Assembly (NCBI RefSeq): GCF_012524165.2
Contig: NZ_JABACJ020000002.1
Coordinates: forward strand, 1 to 64,000
Source of the DNA: Faecalicatena faecalis
GTDB lineage: Bacteria; Bacillota; Clostridia; Lachnospirales; Lachnospiraceae
Length of the DNA stretch: 64,000 nt
Reading direction: 5' to 3'
The notes beneath the pieces were generated by a model. That model searched no databases. It was not told the origin of the DNA and saw only the letters and a list, made by a program, of their open reading frames with translations. The position numbers were made by a program, and so were the translations under genes. Shown here in pieces: positions 27,955-37,114 of this stretch. The first letter of the stretch is position 1; the number at the start of each line of letters is the position of its first letter.

Positions 27955-29169
27955 TCAAGACATCTTTTTATTTATTGCTGACATTTTCTTTACAGCTCTC
28001 CCAACTTCTCTGAAGGGTGCCATAATCTTCCATGTCGTAGATTCAGCATATTCCTGAATTAATCTCTTTTGATTCTTATTCTCCTCTTCCAATCTTTCTA
28101 CTTTATCTTGCAGCCTTTGGCAATCTTCCAGTGCTTTCTCTAATCTTTTATTCCACATTTTATCACAATATAAGTGTTTTCCCGTCAACTGATATAAATC
28201 CTGCACTCTAAAATTATATATATCCTCTAGAACCGACACAGCTTCTGGTCGCCTAAACAATTCGTGCAAACGTCGTATTCCAGCAGGAGGTATACCTTTT
28301 TCTCCGCAAATAGGCCTGCACATTAAAAAAGCCTTCTCACATTCTAACTCTAATTCAGTCTTAGCATTTTTATTTATAAAATCAGTTCCAAACGTTTTTC
28401 TGAAAAGTGCATTGTCCATATCGTCAAAAAAATGCGCTCTGATATCAGTAAACTCATTAAAAAAGCGAGTATTACATTCTATCGAATCGTTACTATTATT
28501 TTTCCCTTTATTGACAGATTCCACGAACCGTCTCATCGCTAATAGCCTTTCTGGAATTATATAAATTGAAAATTGTTTTGCTATTCTGATCCAATAATCA
28601 AAATCATGTGCCTGCATATAACCAAGCTCAAATCCCCCTATTTCATTCATTACTTTTGTTTTCATTAATACAGATGGATGAGATAGACAATTTCCTATGA
28701 AATAAAAAGTATGAAGCCATTCTTCCTGCCCTTTATAATTTGTCTCAAAAAGTCTAACCAATTCCCCACATTCTTCATTTATATTATTTCCATTTTCATC
28801 AATCAAATCTATCCATGAAAAACATATATCCCTTGTTGAATCCTCCTTAAGAAAATTTATTTGTCTTTCTAATTTTCCTGGATACCAAATATCATCACTA
28901 TCTATCCTTGCAAGATATTTTCCTCTAACTTTCGTCAACCCATAATTTGTTGCCTGACAAATATGACAATTCTTTTCTAGCCGATACAATTCAATGCGGG
29001 AATCATTATATTTTTTAATCACATTACAAGAATTATCCGTGGAACCATCATCAACAATAATAAACTGTATATTTGAATACGTTTGACTTAATACACTTTC
29101 TATCGTTTCTCCTATCGTTTCCTCATGATTATAGTTTACCATTAATACACTAATCAATTCACTACCCAT
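27955..29169 (-). CDS. Family 2 glycosyltransferase with C-terminal coiled coil
   Basis: The catalytic domain (about 1-225) has ISVLMVNYNHEETI, FIIVDDGSTDNS, YLARIDSDDIWYP and HDFDYWIRI, a normal GT2 set. The remaining 180 residues are helical and end in a predicted coiled coil (KALEDCQRLQDKVERLEEEN) and the phrase STTWKIMAPFREVGR, common at the ends of clostridial glycan transferases. It lies 16 bp downstream of the pyruvyltransferase and overlaps the upstream spacer of the SLH glucosaminidase gene. Specificity unknown. Confidence 0.9.
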   Translation of the reverse strand: MGSELISVLMVNYNHEETIGETIESVLSQTYSNIQFIIVDDGSTDNSCNVIKKYNDSRIELYRLEKNCHICQATNYGLTKVRGKYLARIDSDDIWYPGKLERQINFLKEDSTRDICFSWIDLIDENGNNINEECGELVRLFETNYKGQEEWLHTFYFIGNCLSHPSVLMKTKVMNEIGGFELGYMQAHDFDYWIRIAKQFSIYIIPERLLAMRRFVESVNKGKNNSNDSIECNTRFFNEFTDIRAHFFDDMDNALFRKTFGTDFINKNAKTELELECEKAFLMCRPICGEKGIPPAGIRRLHELFRRPEAVSVLEDIYNFRVQDLYQLTGKHLYCDKMWNKRLEKALEDCQRLQDKVERLEEENKNQKRLIQEYAESTTWKIMAPFREVGRAVKKMSAINKKMS

Positions 29170-29185
29170 AAAAGCCCCCCATACC

Positions 29186-30289
29186 TCACCGTTTAAAAAG
29201 TTTATCTAAATCACTGAACTGACCTTGTGCCTCATACCTTAACTTCTCCACATCTACGTTCTGCACTTCATCAATTCTTTCTATCAAATTAGCCATATTT
29301 CTTAAATGATATTCCAAACATTCTAATTCAACAAATAAATCATATCCCATATCTTCTAGAATATTTCTCGTCTTACTATCATATATAATAGGGAGCACTT
29401 TTTTACCTGTAATCAACCCTAAAATAACGCTATGGAATCTTGTTCCTATAACTATTTCTGACTCTATAAAGCTTTTTAAACAAATTTGGAAATCATAATC
29501 ATAGTAACATGCCGAAATACGATTTTCATTTGCCTTTAACAATTCAATAATCTCATCAATTACTTTATCATCTCCCTGGTACTTACAAAACGAAATAAAT
29601 TTCACGTTATATCCCAATAATAAATACTGCCTTGATAGCGCAACAATAAACTTTTGATACATATCACTATACTGGCTTATTCCAAATTCACCATTTCTGT
29701 TTTTCATATCTATAACCGAAATAAGCACCTGGTGCTTTTCAGGTACCTTCTCTTTAATCTTCATATTAAAAATGATATCCGGAGCATATTTTATATTCGG
29801 CAGTTCCTTAAATAATCCATATGAATATCTATCTCTGAACACAATCCCCTTGTATTGTTTAAATAACTCATAATAATCATTGTAATACTTTTTATCAATA
29901 AAGGGACCAAAATTCGCTCCTACTATATATGTTCTTTTACTCATAGTTACAATTTCATTGTCTAATTCATATGCATCCGAAAAATTCTTGGCATGCTGCA
30001 CAAACACAGAACCTCCTATATGTACAGTTGCATATGAAGTTTTAAGCATCAATTTCCAGAAACCCCTTTTTTTATTCTTTTGTCGATATATTATCCAGTC
30101 TATTGCGCGAACTATGAAACTGTCTGGAGAATACACTTTCAAATTGTGGATATCCTTAAATCTTTTTTTATACGTATCATCCGCTATTATTCTAAAAGTC
30201 ATATTATGATAACGTTCACAAAGTACTCTTACAAATAAATCATCCCCCAAATTGCCAGCCATATAAGCATGTATAAATATTTTCTTCAT
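29186..30289 (-). CDS. Polysaccharide pyruvyltransferase family protein (CsaB-like)
   Basis: The 367 residues fit the family that adds a pyruvate ketal from phosphoenolpyruvate to a glycan sugar: GNLGDDLFVR near the start, VGANFGPF near 125, VFRDRYSYGLF near 155 and IGTRFHSVILGL near 290. In Bacillus, CsaB-made pyruvyl ketals on wall polysaccharide are what SLH domains recognise. Finding it in the same run as two SLH proteins suggests that role here, but substrates vary within this family. It is the first gene of the minus-strand run behind a good promoter. Confidence 0.88.
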   Translation of the reverse strand: MKKIFIHAYMAGNLGDDLFVRVLCERYHNMTFRIIADDTYKKRFKDIHNLKVYSPDSFIVRAIDWIIYRQKNKKRGFWKLMLKTSYATVHIGGSVFVQHAKNFSDAYELDNEIVTMSKRTYIVGANFGPFIDKKYYNDYYELFKQYKGIVFRDRYSYGLFKELPNIKYAPDIIFNMKIKEKVPEKHQVLISVIDMKNRNGEFGISQYSDMYQKFIVALSRQYLLLGYNVKFISFCKYQGDDKVIDEIIELLKANENRISACYYDYDFQICLKSFIESEIVIGTRFHSVILGLITGKKVLPIIYDSKTRNILEDMGYDLFVELECLEYHLRNMANLIERIDEVQNVDVEKLRYEAQGQFSDLDKLFKR

Positions 30290-30333
30290 ATTTAATTCTC
30301 TTTCTAGTCATTATTTAACAATTTCTTATTAAC

Positions 30334-30362
30334 AGTATATCATTTCAAATTTTAATATACAA
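30334..30362 (-). promoter_or_regulatory. Promoter of the glycan operon (minus strand)
   Basis: TTGTAT (30357-30362) and TATACT (30334-30339) are 17 nt apart on the minus strand, and the -10 is preceded by TGA (extended -10). Transcription would begin about 40 bp before the pyruvyltransferase. Confidence 0.65.
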
Positions 30363-30447
30363 TCACTCAATACGCAACATAGTAATTCGAATTTCTTTTT
30401 TCAATTTAATATATTATTAAAATACCTACAAACCGTAAACGTTTTTA

Positions 30448-30476
30448 TTGACTTTCCTCCAAAATTTCTGTAACAT
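30448..30476 (+). promoter_or_regulatory. Promoter of the flippase gene (plus strand)
   Basis: TTGACT (30448-30453) and TAACAT (30471-30476) are 17 nt apart on the plus strand, 27 bp before the flippase start. It is divergent from the glycan operon promoter in the same 215-bp gap. Confidence 0.6.
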
Positions 30477-30503
30477 ACATACGTATAGATTATAAAAAAA
30501 GAG

Positions 30504-31778
30504 GTGCTTATCATCAAAAATTTTCTTATTCAAAGTAAACATAAAGAACGAGATGCGTATATTTGGAATTCAACTTCTGCAATGTTGAATTCTTTCCAAT
30601 TAGTTATAATTCTCTTGGTTATCTCCCGAATCGATAACATAAAAGATGCTGGTAATTTTGTTATAGCATATGCTATTGCAAATCTTTTAATAATGATTGG
30701 GCGATATGGTGTACGTCAATATCAGGTATCTGATATTAATGAACAGTTTATTTTTCGTGAATATCTTTCCTCAAGAATCTTTACAACAATCCTAATGATG
30801 ACTGTTGCAATTATATATGTTGGTATTCATTATTATAATGGTTCATATGATTCCGAAAAATCAATTGTAATTTTATTGGTTTGTGGATTAAAAGCTGTTG
30901 ATGCTTTTGAAGATGTATTTCATGGTTTACTTCAACAACATGATCATCTAGAAATAGCTGGTAAAATTCTAACTATTCGACTATTCACTTATATTATAGA
31001 ATGTATGCTCATATACTACTTCATCCACGATTTAATTATAACTATCGTCATTTGTCTTTTAACTACAATTGCTTTATCCATTATATTAAACGGTTCTGTT
31101 ATACGTACTGTAAGTTATAAAAAAGGGCATTTTAATTTTACTCATTTTAAAAATCTAACAGTGGACTGCTTTCCCATTTTTATTTCTACATTTCTACAGA
31201 TTTATATGGCGAATGCTCCTAAATATTCTATAGACATAGTATTAACCAGCAAAGAGCAGGCGGAATTTAATTACATTTTTATGCCGGTTTTTGTAATCAG
31301 CCTTCTCAGTACTTTTATTTATCAACCTCTTGTACATAAGTTAGCAATCATCTGGAATCAGAAAGATTTGAAAAAATTTTGGCTTTTAATACTACGTCAG
31401 ACTGTTATCATCGCTATTCTCACTTTATTATGTATGATAATGGGATATCTCCTGGGCATTCCTGTTCTTTCACTATTGTATAGTGTGGATTTATCCGCAT
31501 ATAAATCAGAACTGGTAATACTGCTATTGGGCGGAGGATTGATGGCTGCAGTCAATTTTTTCACTATGGTTATCACCGTTACCAGATATCAGAAAAATTT
31601 AGTTTGGGGATATTTGCTTATCAGTCTGCTATTTTTATTAGGAGGAAAAAAGGCAGCTATCTCATACGGTATTATGGGGATTTCGAGCTTTTATACCCTA
31701 GCTTCTGCATGTTTGACTTTCGTTGTCATTATATATATATGCATAATCGTGAAGTTGTCAAAGATAAAGAGCTCTTAA
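30504..31778 (+). CDS. Wzx-type polysaccharide flippase
   Basis: A 424-residue protein with about 12 membrane helices and the phrase KERDAYIWNSTSAMLNSFQL at the N-terminus, typical of MATE/Wzx flippases that turn lipid-linked repeat units to the outer face. It is the only gene on the plus strand in the glycan locus and has its own promoter and terminator. The start is uncertain: the GTG at 30504 is part of the AGAGGTG that looks like the ribosome binding site, whereas related proteins would begin near IKNFL, where only ATC codons stand. No Wzy polymerase is recognised nearby. Confidence 0.85.
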   Translation: MLIIKNFLIQSKHKERDAYIWNSTSAMLNSFQLVIILLVISRIDNIKDAGNFVIAYAIANLLIMIGRYGVRQYQVSDINEQFIFREYLSSRIFTTILMMTVAIIYVGIHYYNGSYDSEKSIVILLVCGLKAVDAFEDVFHGLLQQHDHLEIAGKILTIRLFTYIIECMLIYYFIHDLIITIVICLLTTIALSIILNGSVIRTVSYKKGHFNFTHFKNLTVDCFPIFISTFLQIYMANAPKYSIDIVLTSKEQAEFNYIFMPVFVISLLSTFIYQPLVHKLAIIWNQKDLKKFWLLILRQTVIIAILTLLCMIMGYLLGIPVLSLLYSVDLSAYKSELVILLLGGGLMAAVNFFTMVITVTRYQKNLVWGYLLISLLFLLGGKKAAISYGIMGISSFYTLASACLTFVVIIYICIIVKLSKIKSS

Positions 31779-31779
31779 T

Positions 31780-31826
31780 ATAAATGCGGAACAGCTAACT
31801 AAAAACGTTGGATGTTCCGCATTTAT
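31780..31826. terminator. Bidirectional terminator between flippase and GH25 gene
   Basis: Arms ataaatgcggaaca / tgttccgcatttat are perfect over 14 bp with a 19-nt loop. It lies between two convergent genes and can serve both. Confidence 0.8.
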
Positions 31827-31829
31827 CTA

Positions 31830-33503
31830 TTAATATTTCAAAACCGTCTCATATCGCATCATCATAACAGCAGTAGCTGCTCTGTCCGCCGGATTTCTAG
31901 GTGCTAAAGTTCCATTTGCATTTCCACTAATTATACCAACACCAACAGCCCAGCGCATAGCATCTTGAGCAAATGGTGCAACCTTACCACGATCACTATA
32001 CTTACTTAAATCACCACGTTGTGAGGTGTCATATCCGCAATACTTAGCATAACGATATAGTATAGTGGCCATTTGTTCTCTTGTGATAAAATCACTTGGT
32101 CCAAAGTTACCTGTGTTTTTATATCCAGTAATTACTCCCACTTTATTTGCCCAAAGAACTGCACTTGTATAAAATTGCCCATTAGGCACATCTGGAAATG
32201 TTGCAGAATAACCAATCTGAGGTGATCCCGACATTCTATATAAAATTGTTGTAAACTGCGCACGACTTATTTGTGCAGACGGACCAAATTTATCAGAGGC
32301 AAGACCTGTCATATACCCACTTTCATACATATAAGAGACTGCATCATAATACCAGCTATCTACATTCACATCTTTATATGGTAAATCATGGCTCATTAAA
32401 AAGTTCACATCCACATTGCCATCTATTCCATCTACTTTACCAGCTGATGTACACTGCCAAATATCATATTTACCTGCATAGTCACATGTGGTATTATACT
32501 GTGCCACCCATTTAGACCATGAAGGATTACTAAAAACAGAACTTGTAAGTTGTGTACTCCACCAATCTAAATTGGCATATATGCCAACCTTATATCCTGA
32601 CGCCATGATAGTATCACAGAAAACTTTTGCAATCTGTCCTTTTAGCTCACTGCTAAGATTAACAGTTGTATCATCCTCCATATCAAAGTAAACAGGATAT
32701 GACGGATTATGCCCTCTTAACAGCCTGAGGGCATGTTTTGCTTCACTTTTTGCCATCGTTACGTTAGTCGCGTAGGAATATAGATACACTCCATATGGAA
32801 TTCCGAGCCTCTCGCATTCTGAGACATTATATTCCCACATCTTATCATCCTGATTTTTATAGTCGTCTCCAAAGCCACATTGTATAATCGCAAAACTAAT
32901 TCCATCTGCTTTTACTTTTTCCCAGTTAATTACTCCCTGTGCATAACTAACATCAATCCCTTTTTTCACTGCACCCTTTATTGGCTGTCCTGCACTGTTC
33001 ATATAAACACCATTAACTTTTTCCCATGCATTGGGATAAGATGATGCCCTTGATCTGTATTCTGGTGTTGTGAGCAGTTCACCATCACGGTATCTCCAAC
33101 TATTTGCTTTTTGTCCTTGCTGTTCAGGTGGCACAGCCTCATCTTGTTGTGCCTGATTTTCTTCCAAAATTGAACCATCATCTACATTGGCGTTGTCTAT
33201 CAATTGATCAGTTTCTGTGTTGTTATCATCACCTTGAACTTCTGAACTTTCGTCCCCCAATTCGCTGTTATTTGATTGTTCTTGATTCTGGACTTCCTCT
33301 GTTCCGACTTTAGAATCTACCTGTTCCTCGTCCATCTGCATCTCTGTCTCCTGTTGATCAGTATCCTTGATTGTACTCGATGAATCCGTACTATCTTGCA
33401 TCTGTCCCTCCTCTGCCCTAACAGATACAGGCATGGATATACTTGCCACCGACATACAAATTCCTAAAAATAAAGCAGTTAACCTTCTCTTCTTGTTCAT
33501 CAT
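31830..33503 (-). CDS. SLH-domain GH25 lysozyme
   Basis: A 557-residue secreted hydrolase cutting peptidoglycan glycan strands. It has a signal peptide (about 1-30), an acidic Gln/Glu-rich linker (about 31-135), a GH25 domain (about 180-370) with GIDVSYAQGVINW and the catalytic Asp-x-Glu in YFDMEDDT, and three SLH repeats (about 375-557; ISRAQFTTILYRM, ITREQMATILYRY, then a weaker third). The SLH block closely resembles that of the GH73-like enzyme at 25925. It lies convergent to the flippase and is not part of the main operon. Confidence 0.93.
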   Translation of the reverse strand: MMNKKRRLTALFLGICMSVASISMPVSVRAEEGQMQDSTDSSSTIKDTDQQETEMQMDEEQVDSKVGTEEVQNQEQSNNSELGDESSEVQGDDNNTETDQLIDNANVDDGSILEENQAQQDEAVPPEQQGQKANSWRYRDGELLTTPEYRSRASSYPNAWEKVNGVYMNSAGQPIKGAVKKGIDVSYAQGVINWEKVKADGISFAIIQCGFGDDYKNQDDKMWEYNVSECERLGIPYGVYLYSYATNVTMAKSEAKHALRLLRGHNPSYPVYFDMEDDTTVNLSSELKGQIAKVFCDTIMASGYKVGIYANLDWWSTQLTSSVFSNPSWSKWVAQYNTTCDYAGKYDIWQCTSAGKVDGIDGNVDVNFLMSHDLPYKDVNVDSWYYDAVSYMYESGYMTGLASDKFGPSAQISRAQFTTILYRMSGSPQIGYSATFPDVPNGQFYTSAVLWANKVGVITGYKNTGNFGPSDFITREQMATILYRYAKYCGYDTSQRGDLSKYSDRGKVAPFAQDAMRWAVGVGIISGNANGTLAPRNPADRAATAVMMMRYETVLKY

Positions 33504-33580
33504 CTATAACGCCCTTTCTATCTAATCAATTAAACTACTCTTTCTTCCATTATTTCCCATCCATCTAAAAACGCACAAAA

Positions 33581-33609
33581 GCACATGCACCCACTATGGA
33601 TGCACATGC
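33581..33609 (-). terminator. Terminator of the nucleotidyltransferase gene
   Basis: Arms gcacatgcaccc / gatgcacatgc form a stem of about 11 bp with a short loop 3' of the gene on the minus strand, followed by TTTTGTGCGTTTTT. Confidence 0.75.
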
Positions 33610-33621
33610 CTCTCACTTTTT

Positions 33622-34542
33622 TTAATACTCAAATAACTTCTCCGGATAAACTCCCGCATCGATCAATCCCCTTACTGCCGCAACTACTGCTTCTTTGTCT
33701 TCCTTATAAGTTACTCCAAACCACTTGTCATGTGATTTTAACACTTTCACAGCAAGCTTCCCTTCTTCCAACAGCTCCCCTATAATTGTAGGTAGAAGGT
33801 ATTCCGCCTTTAAATTTTCAGGCTCAACTTTACTTAAAAACTCTTTGAATCCGCCATCCAGCGTCTGGAAGAAATCTGGCCTTAAGCCCCACATATTCAT
33901 GGAAACCGCTGAATTTACATCCACCGCCTCCAATCCATCTTCCTTGCGTATGGCTGCGCCGCCCTCTACTTTCTCTATATTGTGTGTCTCAACAATCTTT
34001 GTCAGCATGCCATCGTCCCCGACCTGGCAGATTCCACGGGTAACTGCCCCGTTATCACTCAAGGTATTCTTTAAGACAAATCCAATCATGCAGATTTCTC
34101 TGCCCTCGTTATTCTGGGCACCAGTCAGATATTCGAACCCTTCCTGAAAGGCCTCTTTTCCATAATAATCATCCGCATTGATCACTAGGAATGGAGCATC
34201 CACCACATCTTTACAGCACAGAATCGCCTGTCCGGTTCCCCACGGCTTTGTCCTCTCCTTGAACGTCTCTTTGTAAGGCTGTGGGATATCATCGACCTCC
34301 TGGAATGCATAATCAACATCTATCACTTTTTCAATGCGATTGCCGATCACTTCCTTAAAGTCCTTCTCCAGATCCTTTCTGATGACAAACACCACTTTAT
34401 CAAATCCCGCTTCCATTGCATCATAAATGGAATAATCCATGATAATCTCACCGTTCGGCCCTACCGGCTCTAACTGCTTGATTCCGCCTCCGAATCTGCT
34501 TCCAATTCCTGCTGCCATGATCACTAATGTAGCTTTACTCAT
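33622..34542 (-). CDS. Sugar-phosphate nucleotidyltransferase family protein
   Basis: A 306-residue protein with the pyrophosphorylase start ATLVIMAAGIGSRFGG and the KQLEPVGPNGEII activator loop, then LVINADDYYGKEAF (metal-binding Asp). It should join NTP and a sugar-1-phosphate to form a nucleotide sugar. The motif set is near that of glucose-1-phosphate nucleotidyltransferases but the exact pair is not fixed by what I see. It follows HPr on the same strand with a good site (aaggagaagg) and has a strong terminator, so it ends the cdaA-cdaR-HPr run and may link sugar uptake with the glycan locus next door. Confidence 0.88.
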   Translation of the reverse strand: MSKATLVIMAAGIGSRFGGGIKQLEPVGPNGEIIMDYSIYDAMEAGFDKVVFVIRKDLEKDFKEVIGNRIEKVIDVDYAFQEVDDIPQPYKETFKERTKPWGTGQAILCCKDVVDAPFLVINADDYYGKEAFQEGFEYLTGAQNNEGREICMIGFVLKNTLSDNGAVTRGICQVGDDGMLTKIVETHNIEKVEGGAAIRKEDGLEAVDVNSAVSMNMWGLRPDFFQTLDGGFKEFLSKVEPENLKAEYLLPTIIGELLEEGKLAVKVLKSHDKWFGVTYKEDKEAVVAAVRGLIDAGVYPEKLFEY

Positions 34543-34592
34543 TTTCCTTCTCCTTGCATTGTCTCTTTTTTTACTTTTCTCCTGCCAGGCTC

Positions 34593-34868
34593 TTACTCTC
34601 CCAGGCCGTCCTCTACGATACGTACCATCTCCTCGAGAGCTGACTCCTCATCTTCCCCTTCACAGACAATACGAATTTCATCCCCGCTTTTAATGCAAGC
34701 TCCGAGTACACTTAATACACTCTTTGCGTTTGCTGTCACATCTTCATGCTTGTTCTTTTTCTCCACTGTAATCTTACAGCCATACTGCATAGCAGTCTTA
34801 CAGAACAATCCTGCTGGTCTTAAATGGAGACCTGTTGGATTCTTGATAATCACTTTTTCACTTACCAT
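34593..34868 (-). CDS. HPr-family phosphocarrier protein
   Basis: A complete 91-residue HPr: the active-site His lies in PTGLHLRPAGLF (about residue 15), and the regulatory Ser region reads NAKSVLSVLGACIKSGDEI (about 46-60). HPr relays phosphate from enzyme I to sugar permeases and, when Ser-phosphorylated, acts in catabolite control. The His is present, so it is not a Crh type. No other PTS gene is adjacent. The context after CdaR and before a nucleotidyltransferase is unusual. Good ribosome binding site (gggagggg). Confidence 0.93.
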   Translation of the reverse strand: MVSEKVIIKNPTGLHLRPAGLFCKTAMQYGCKITVEKKNKHEDVTANAKSVLSVLGACIKSGDEIRIVCEGEDEESALEEMVRIVEDGLGE

Positions 34869-34885
34869 TCTGTGCTGCCCCTCCC

Positions 34886-36202
34886 TTACTCTTTATCCTT
34901 CGGTTCCGTTGACTCCGTTAAATCCGTTGAATCGGAAGAACCTGTATTGTCCTCTTTTTCCGTCACAGTCACCTTCACGCTTGGACGCTTGGACAATGAA
35001 ACTTCTGCTTTCACATCATCCGGCAGATCCACATTGACAGGTACATCATACTTTCCTGGCTTCACGCGGCTCTTCATATCAATATAGACCGCATCCTTTA
35101 AGTCAAGTGCATCCAGATCCTGCTTTGGTCCTCTGAACTGCAGCTCGATCTTTGTATCCTTATCATAAGAAATCAGAAGATTATCATTCAGATTATCTAC
35201 ACGAATCGATTCCGCCGGCAGCTCAATCGTCCGGGTTCCCTCTTCTTCTATGCTCACCGTTACGATCACATTATTTGCCGTCTCATCTACTAATTCGATT
35301 CCATCCGGCAGATACGGAAGGATATCCACGGTCTTCTCCATCTTTTTATTCATACCTGTAATATCCAATTCCGTTGCCGGAATCTCAAGTACGGAAATAC
35401 TGGACAACGCATCGGCTGTCCCACAGACCTGTATCTTTTCTGGTTCGCTCGTCAGACCGCTGAAGACATATCCTGTCTCCGGCATTCCTGAAACACTGAA
35501 CTTCAACGTCAAGTTTTTAGTATTCAGAACTGTTACATTAACAGTAACCCCTTCTTTTCCTAAATTGTTCGTAAGCTGCGTCGTCTCAATTAAATTGCCA
35601 CTGCTGCCATAAAATATTAATTCTGCTGGTAAGACCCCGGACTTTGATATACCGGAGACATCTACCTTAGCCACTGCCTTGTCAATACTGTTGACCAAGG
35701 ACTCCGGCCCATTCACCTGAATCTTATTTGGATTTGGTGCGAACTCCCCGACTACATGTCCGTCACGCGGGGCGCCGGATGCACTGACCGTCAGAGGAAA
35801 TACCTTCGTTGTATATTTTTCTATCTTTACCTTCAAATTACTTGGTGTTGCTTCTGCCGTATACTTGTCATATCCTGTCAGTGAAGCCTTAATTGGAACT
35901 AAAGATTCCATCTGCATCTCTGCAAAATCCGCTGTTGCCGCTATATTATCTGTTGAAATCTTAGATAAGATGGAACGTTTCGCTGTCACGACCACACTGA
36001 CTGTCTGTGTATCATCAAGAATGGTATAGGTGTCTCCTCCATTCGTCACAACCTGTGTGTTCTGCAATGTAACTGGTATATTCCGAAAAGTGGCACTTTC
36101 TATGGGATCATCTATGTTGACTACCACCAGCCATAAAAGAGCTGCAAAAACAAGAGCCATAATCTTCAGCCCGAGATTATCTGTAAACTTATACTTCTTC
36201 AT
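34886..36202 (-). CDS. cdaR: CdaA regulatory protein CdaR (YbbR-domain)
   Basis: A 438-residue protein with one N-terminal membrane helix (about 12-28) and four YbbR-type beta domains outside (about 50-410), followed by a charged tail with TDLTESTEPKDKE. CdaR sits across the membrane from CdaA and tunes c-di-AMP synthesis. The start lies inside the 3' end of cdaA, so the two are translated together, as expected for the pair. Length fits other Firmicutes CdaR proteins. Confidence 0.9.
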   Translation of the reverse strand: MKKYKFTDNLGLKIMALVFAALLWLVVVNIDDPIESATFRNIPVTLQNTQVVTNGGDTYTILDDTQTVSVVVTAKRSILSKISTDNIAATADFAEMQMESLVPIKASLTGYDKYTAEATPSNLKVKIEKYTTKVFPLTVSASGAPRDGHVVGEFAPNPNKIQVNGPESLVNSIDKAVAKVDVSGISKSGVLPAELIFYGSSGNLIETTQLTNNLGKEGVTVNVTVLNTKNLTLKFSVSGMPETGYVFSGLTSEPEKIQVCGTADALSSISVLEIPATELDITGMNKKMEKTVDILPYLPDGIELVDETANNVIVTVSIEEEGTRTIELPAESIRVDNLNDNLLISYDKDTKIELQFRGPKQDLDALDLKDAVYIDMKSRVKPGKYDVPVNVDLPDDVKAEVSLSKRPSVKVTVTEKEDNTGSSDSTDLTESTEPKDKE

Positions 36203-37061
36203 GTTTCTGCCGTCCTTTCCGTATAGTAAATTTCTTTCCCTCAGAGGTCCTATACTGGATTTGACTCAGCCTTGTCGCAAGATATTCCGGCGTAATTCCT
36301 CTCGCCAGCTGTCCGCCCATTGCCACGGATACCTGTCCGGTCTCCTCAGATACAACAATGATGAGGGCGTCACTCACCTCGCTCATCCCCAGGGCAGCTC
36401 TGTGCCTGGTTCCCAGATCCTTGCTGATCTGCATGTTGTCAGATAATGGCAGATAACAGGTCGCAGATGTAATTCTGTTTCCCCGGACAATCACCGCGCC
36501 ATCGTGGAGCGGAGTATTATGCTCAAAGATGTTGAGCAGCACCTGAGAGGAAACTTTACAGTCTAACTCTATCCCCGTCATCTCATATTCCGTAAGACGT
36601 ATTGCCTGTTCTACTACGATCAAAGCTCCTGTACAGACACTCCCCATGTCAAAACAGGCCTTCACCAGACTTTCCACTGTCTCGTCAGAAAAGCGCTGGT
36701 TTTCTTTGTTCCTGTCAAATAGATTAATATTGCTGAGCAGATTCTTCTCTCCCAACTTTTCCAAAGCCCGACGCAGCTCCGGCTGAAAGACGACCACGGC
36801 GGCGATTGCCAGCACATTGATCGATTCTCTGGCCAGGAACAGGATCGTGTGCATCTGAAAAATCGCAGCGACCAGGATAAACAATGCCAGGACAATCATT
36901 CCCTTAAGAAGCATCCACGCCTTTGTATTCTTGATCCACAGCATGATCTCATATACGATCACCGCAACGATCAGAATCTCAATAATATCCGTCAGGTGTA
37001 CATTCGGAAAGTACATGTCATTCACATAACTATCAAAAAATCTTCTTATCCACTGTTCCAC
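36189..37061 (-). CDS. cdaA: Diadenylate cyclase CdaA
   Basis: CdaA condenses two ATP into c-di-AMP, which controls turgor, potassium uptake and wall growth. After three N-terminal membrane segments, the DAC domain shows both signatures: LHDGAVIV (DGA) and GTRHRAALG (RHR). I place the start at the GTG at 37061 (VEQWIRRFF), with GGAGG 7 nt upstream, giving 290 residues. The longer ATG at 37106 is less supported. The expected glmM partner does not follow; HPr and a nucleotidyltransferase do. Confidence 0.93.
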   Translation of the reverse strand: MEQWIRRFFDSYVNDMYFPNVHLTDIIEILIVAVIVYEIMLWIKNTKAWMLLKGMIVLALFILVAAIFQMHTILFLARESINVLAIAAVVVFQPELRRALEKLGEKNLLSNINLFDRNKENQRFSDETVESLVKACFDMGSVCTGALIVVEQAIRLTEYEMTGIELDCKVSSQVLLNIFEHNTPLHDGAVIVRGNRITSATCYLPLSDNMQISKDLGTRHRAALGMSEVSDALIIVVSEETGQVSVAMGGQLARGITPEYLATRLSQIQYRTSEGKKFTIRKGRQKHEEV

Positions 37062-37114
37062 TATGCCACCTCCTGTCTTAATTATAATGATACTCCCTAA
37101 TAGCATTTTCCAAA

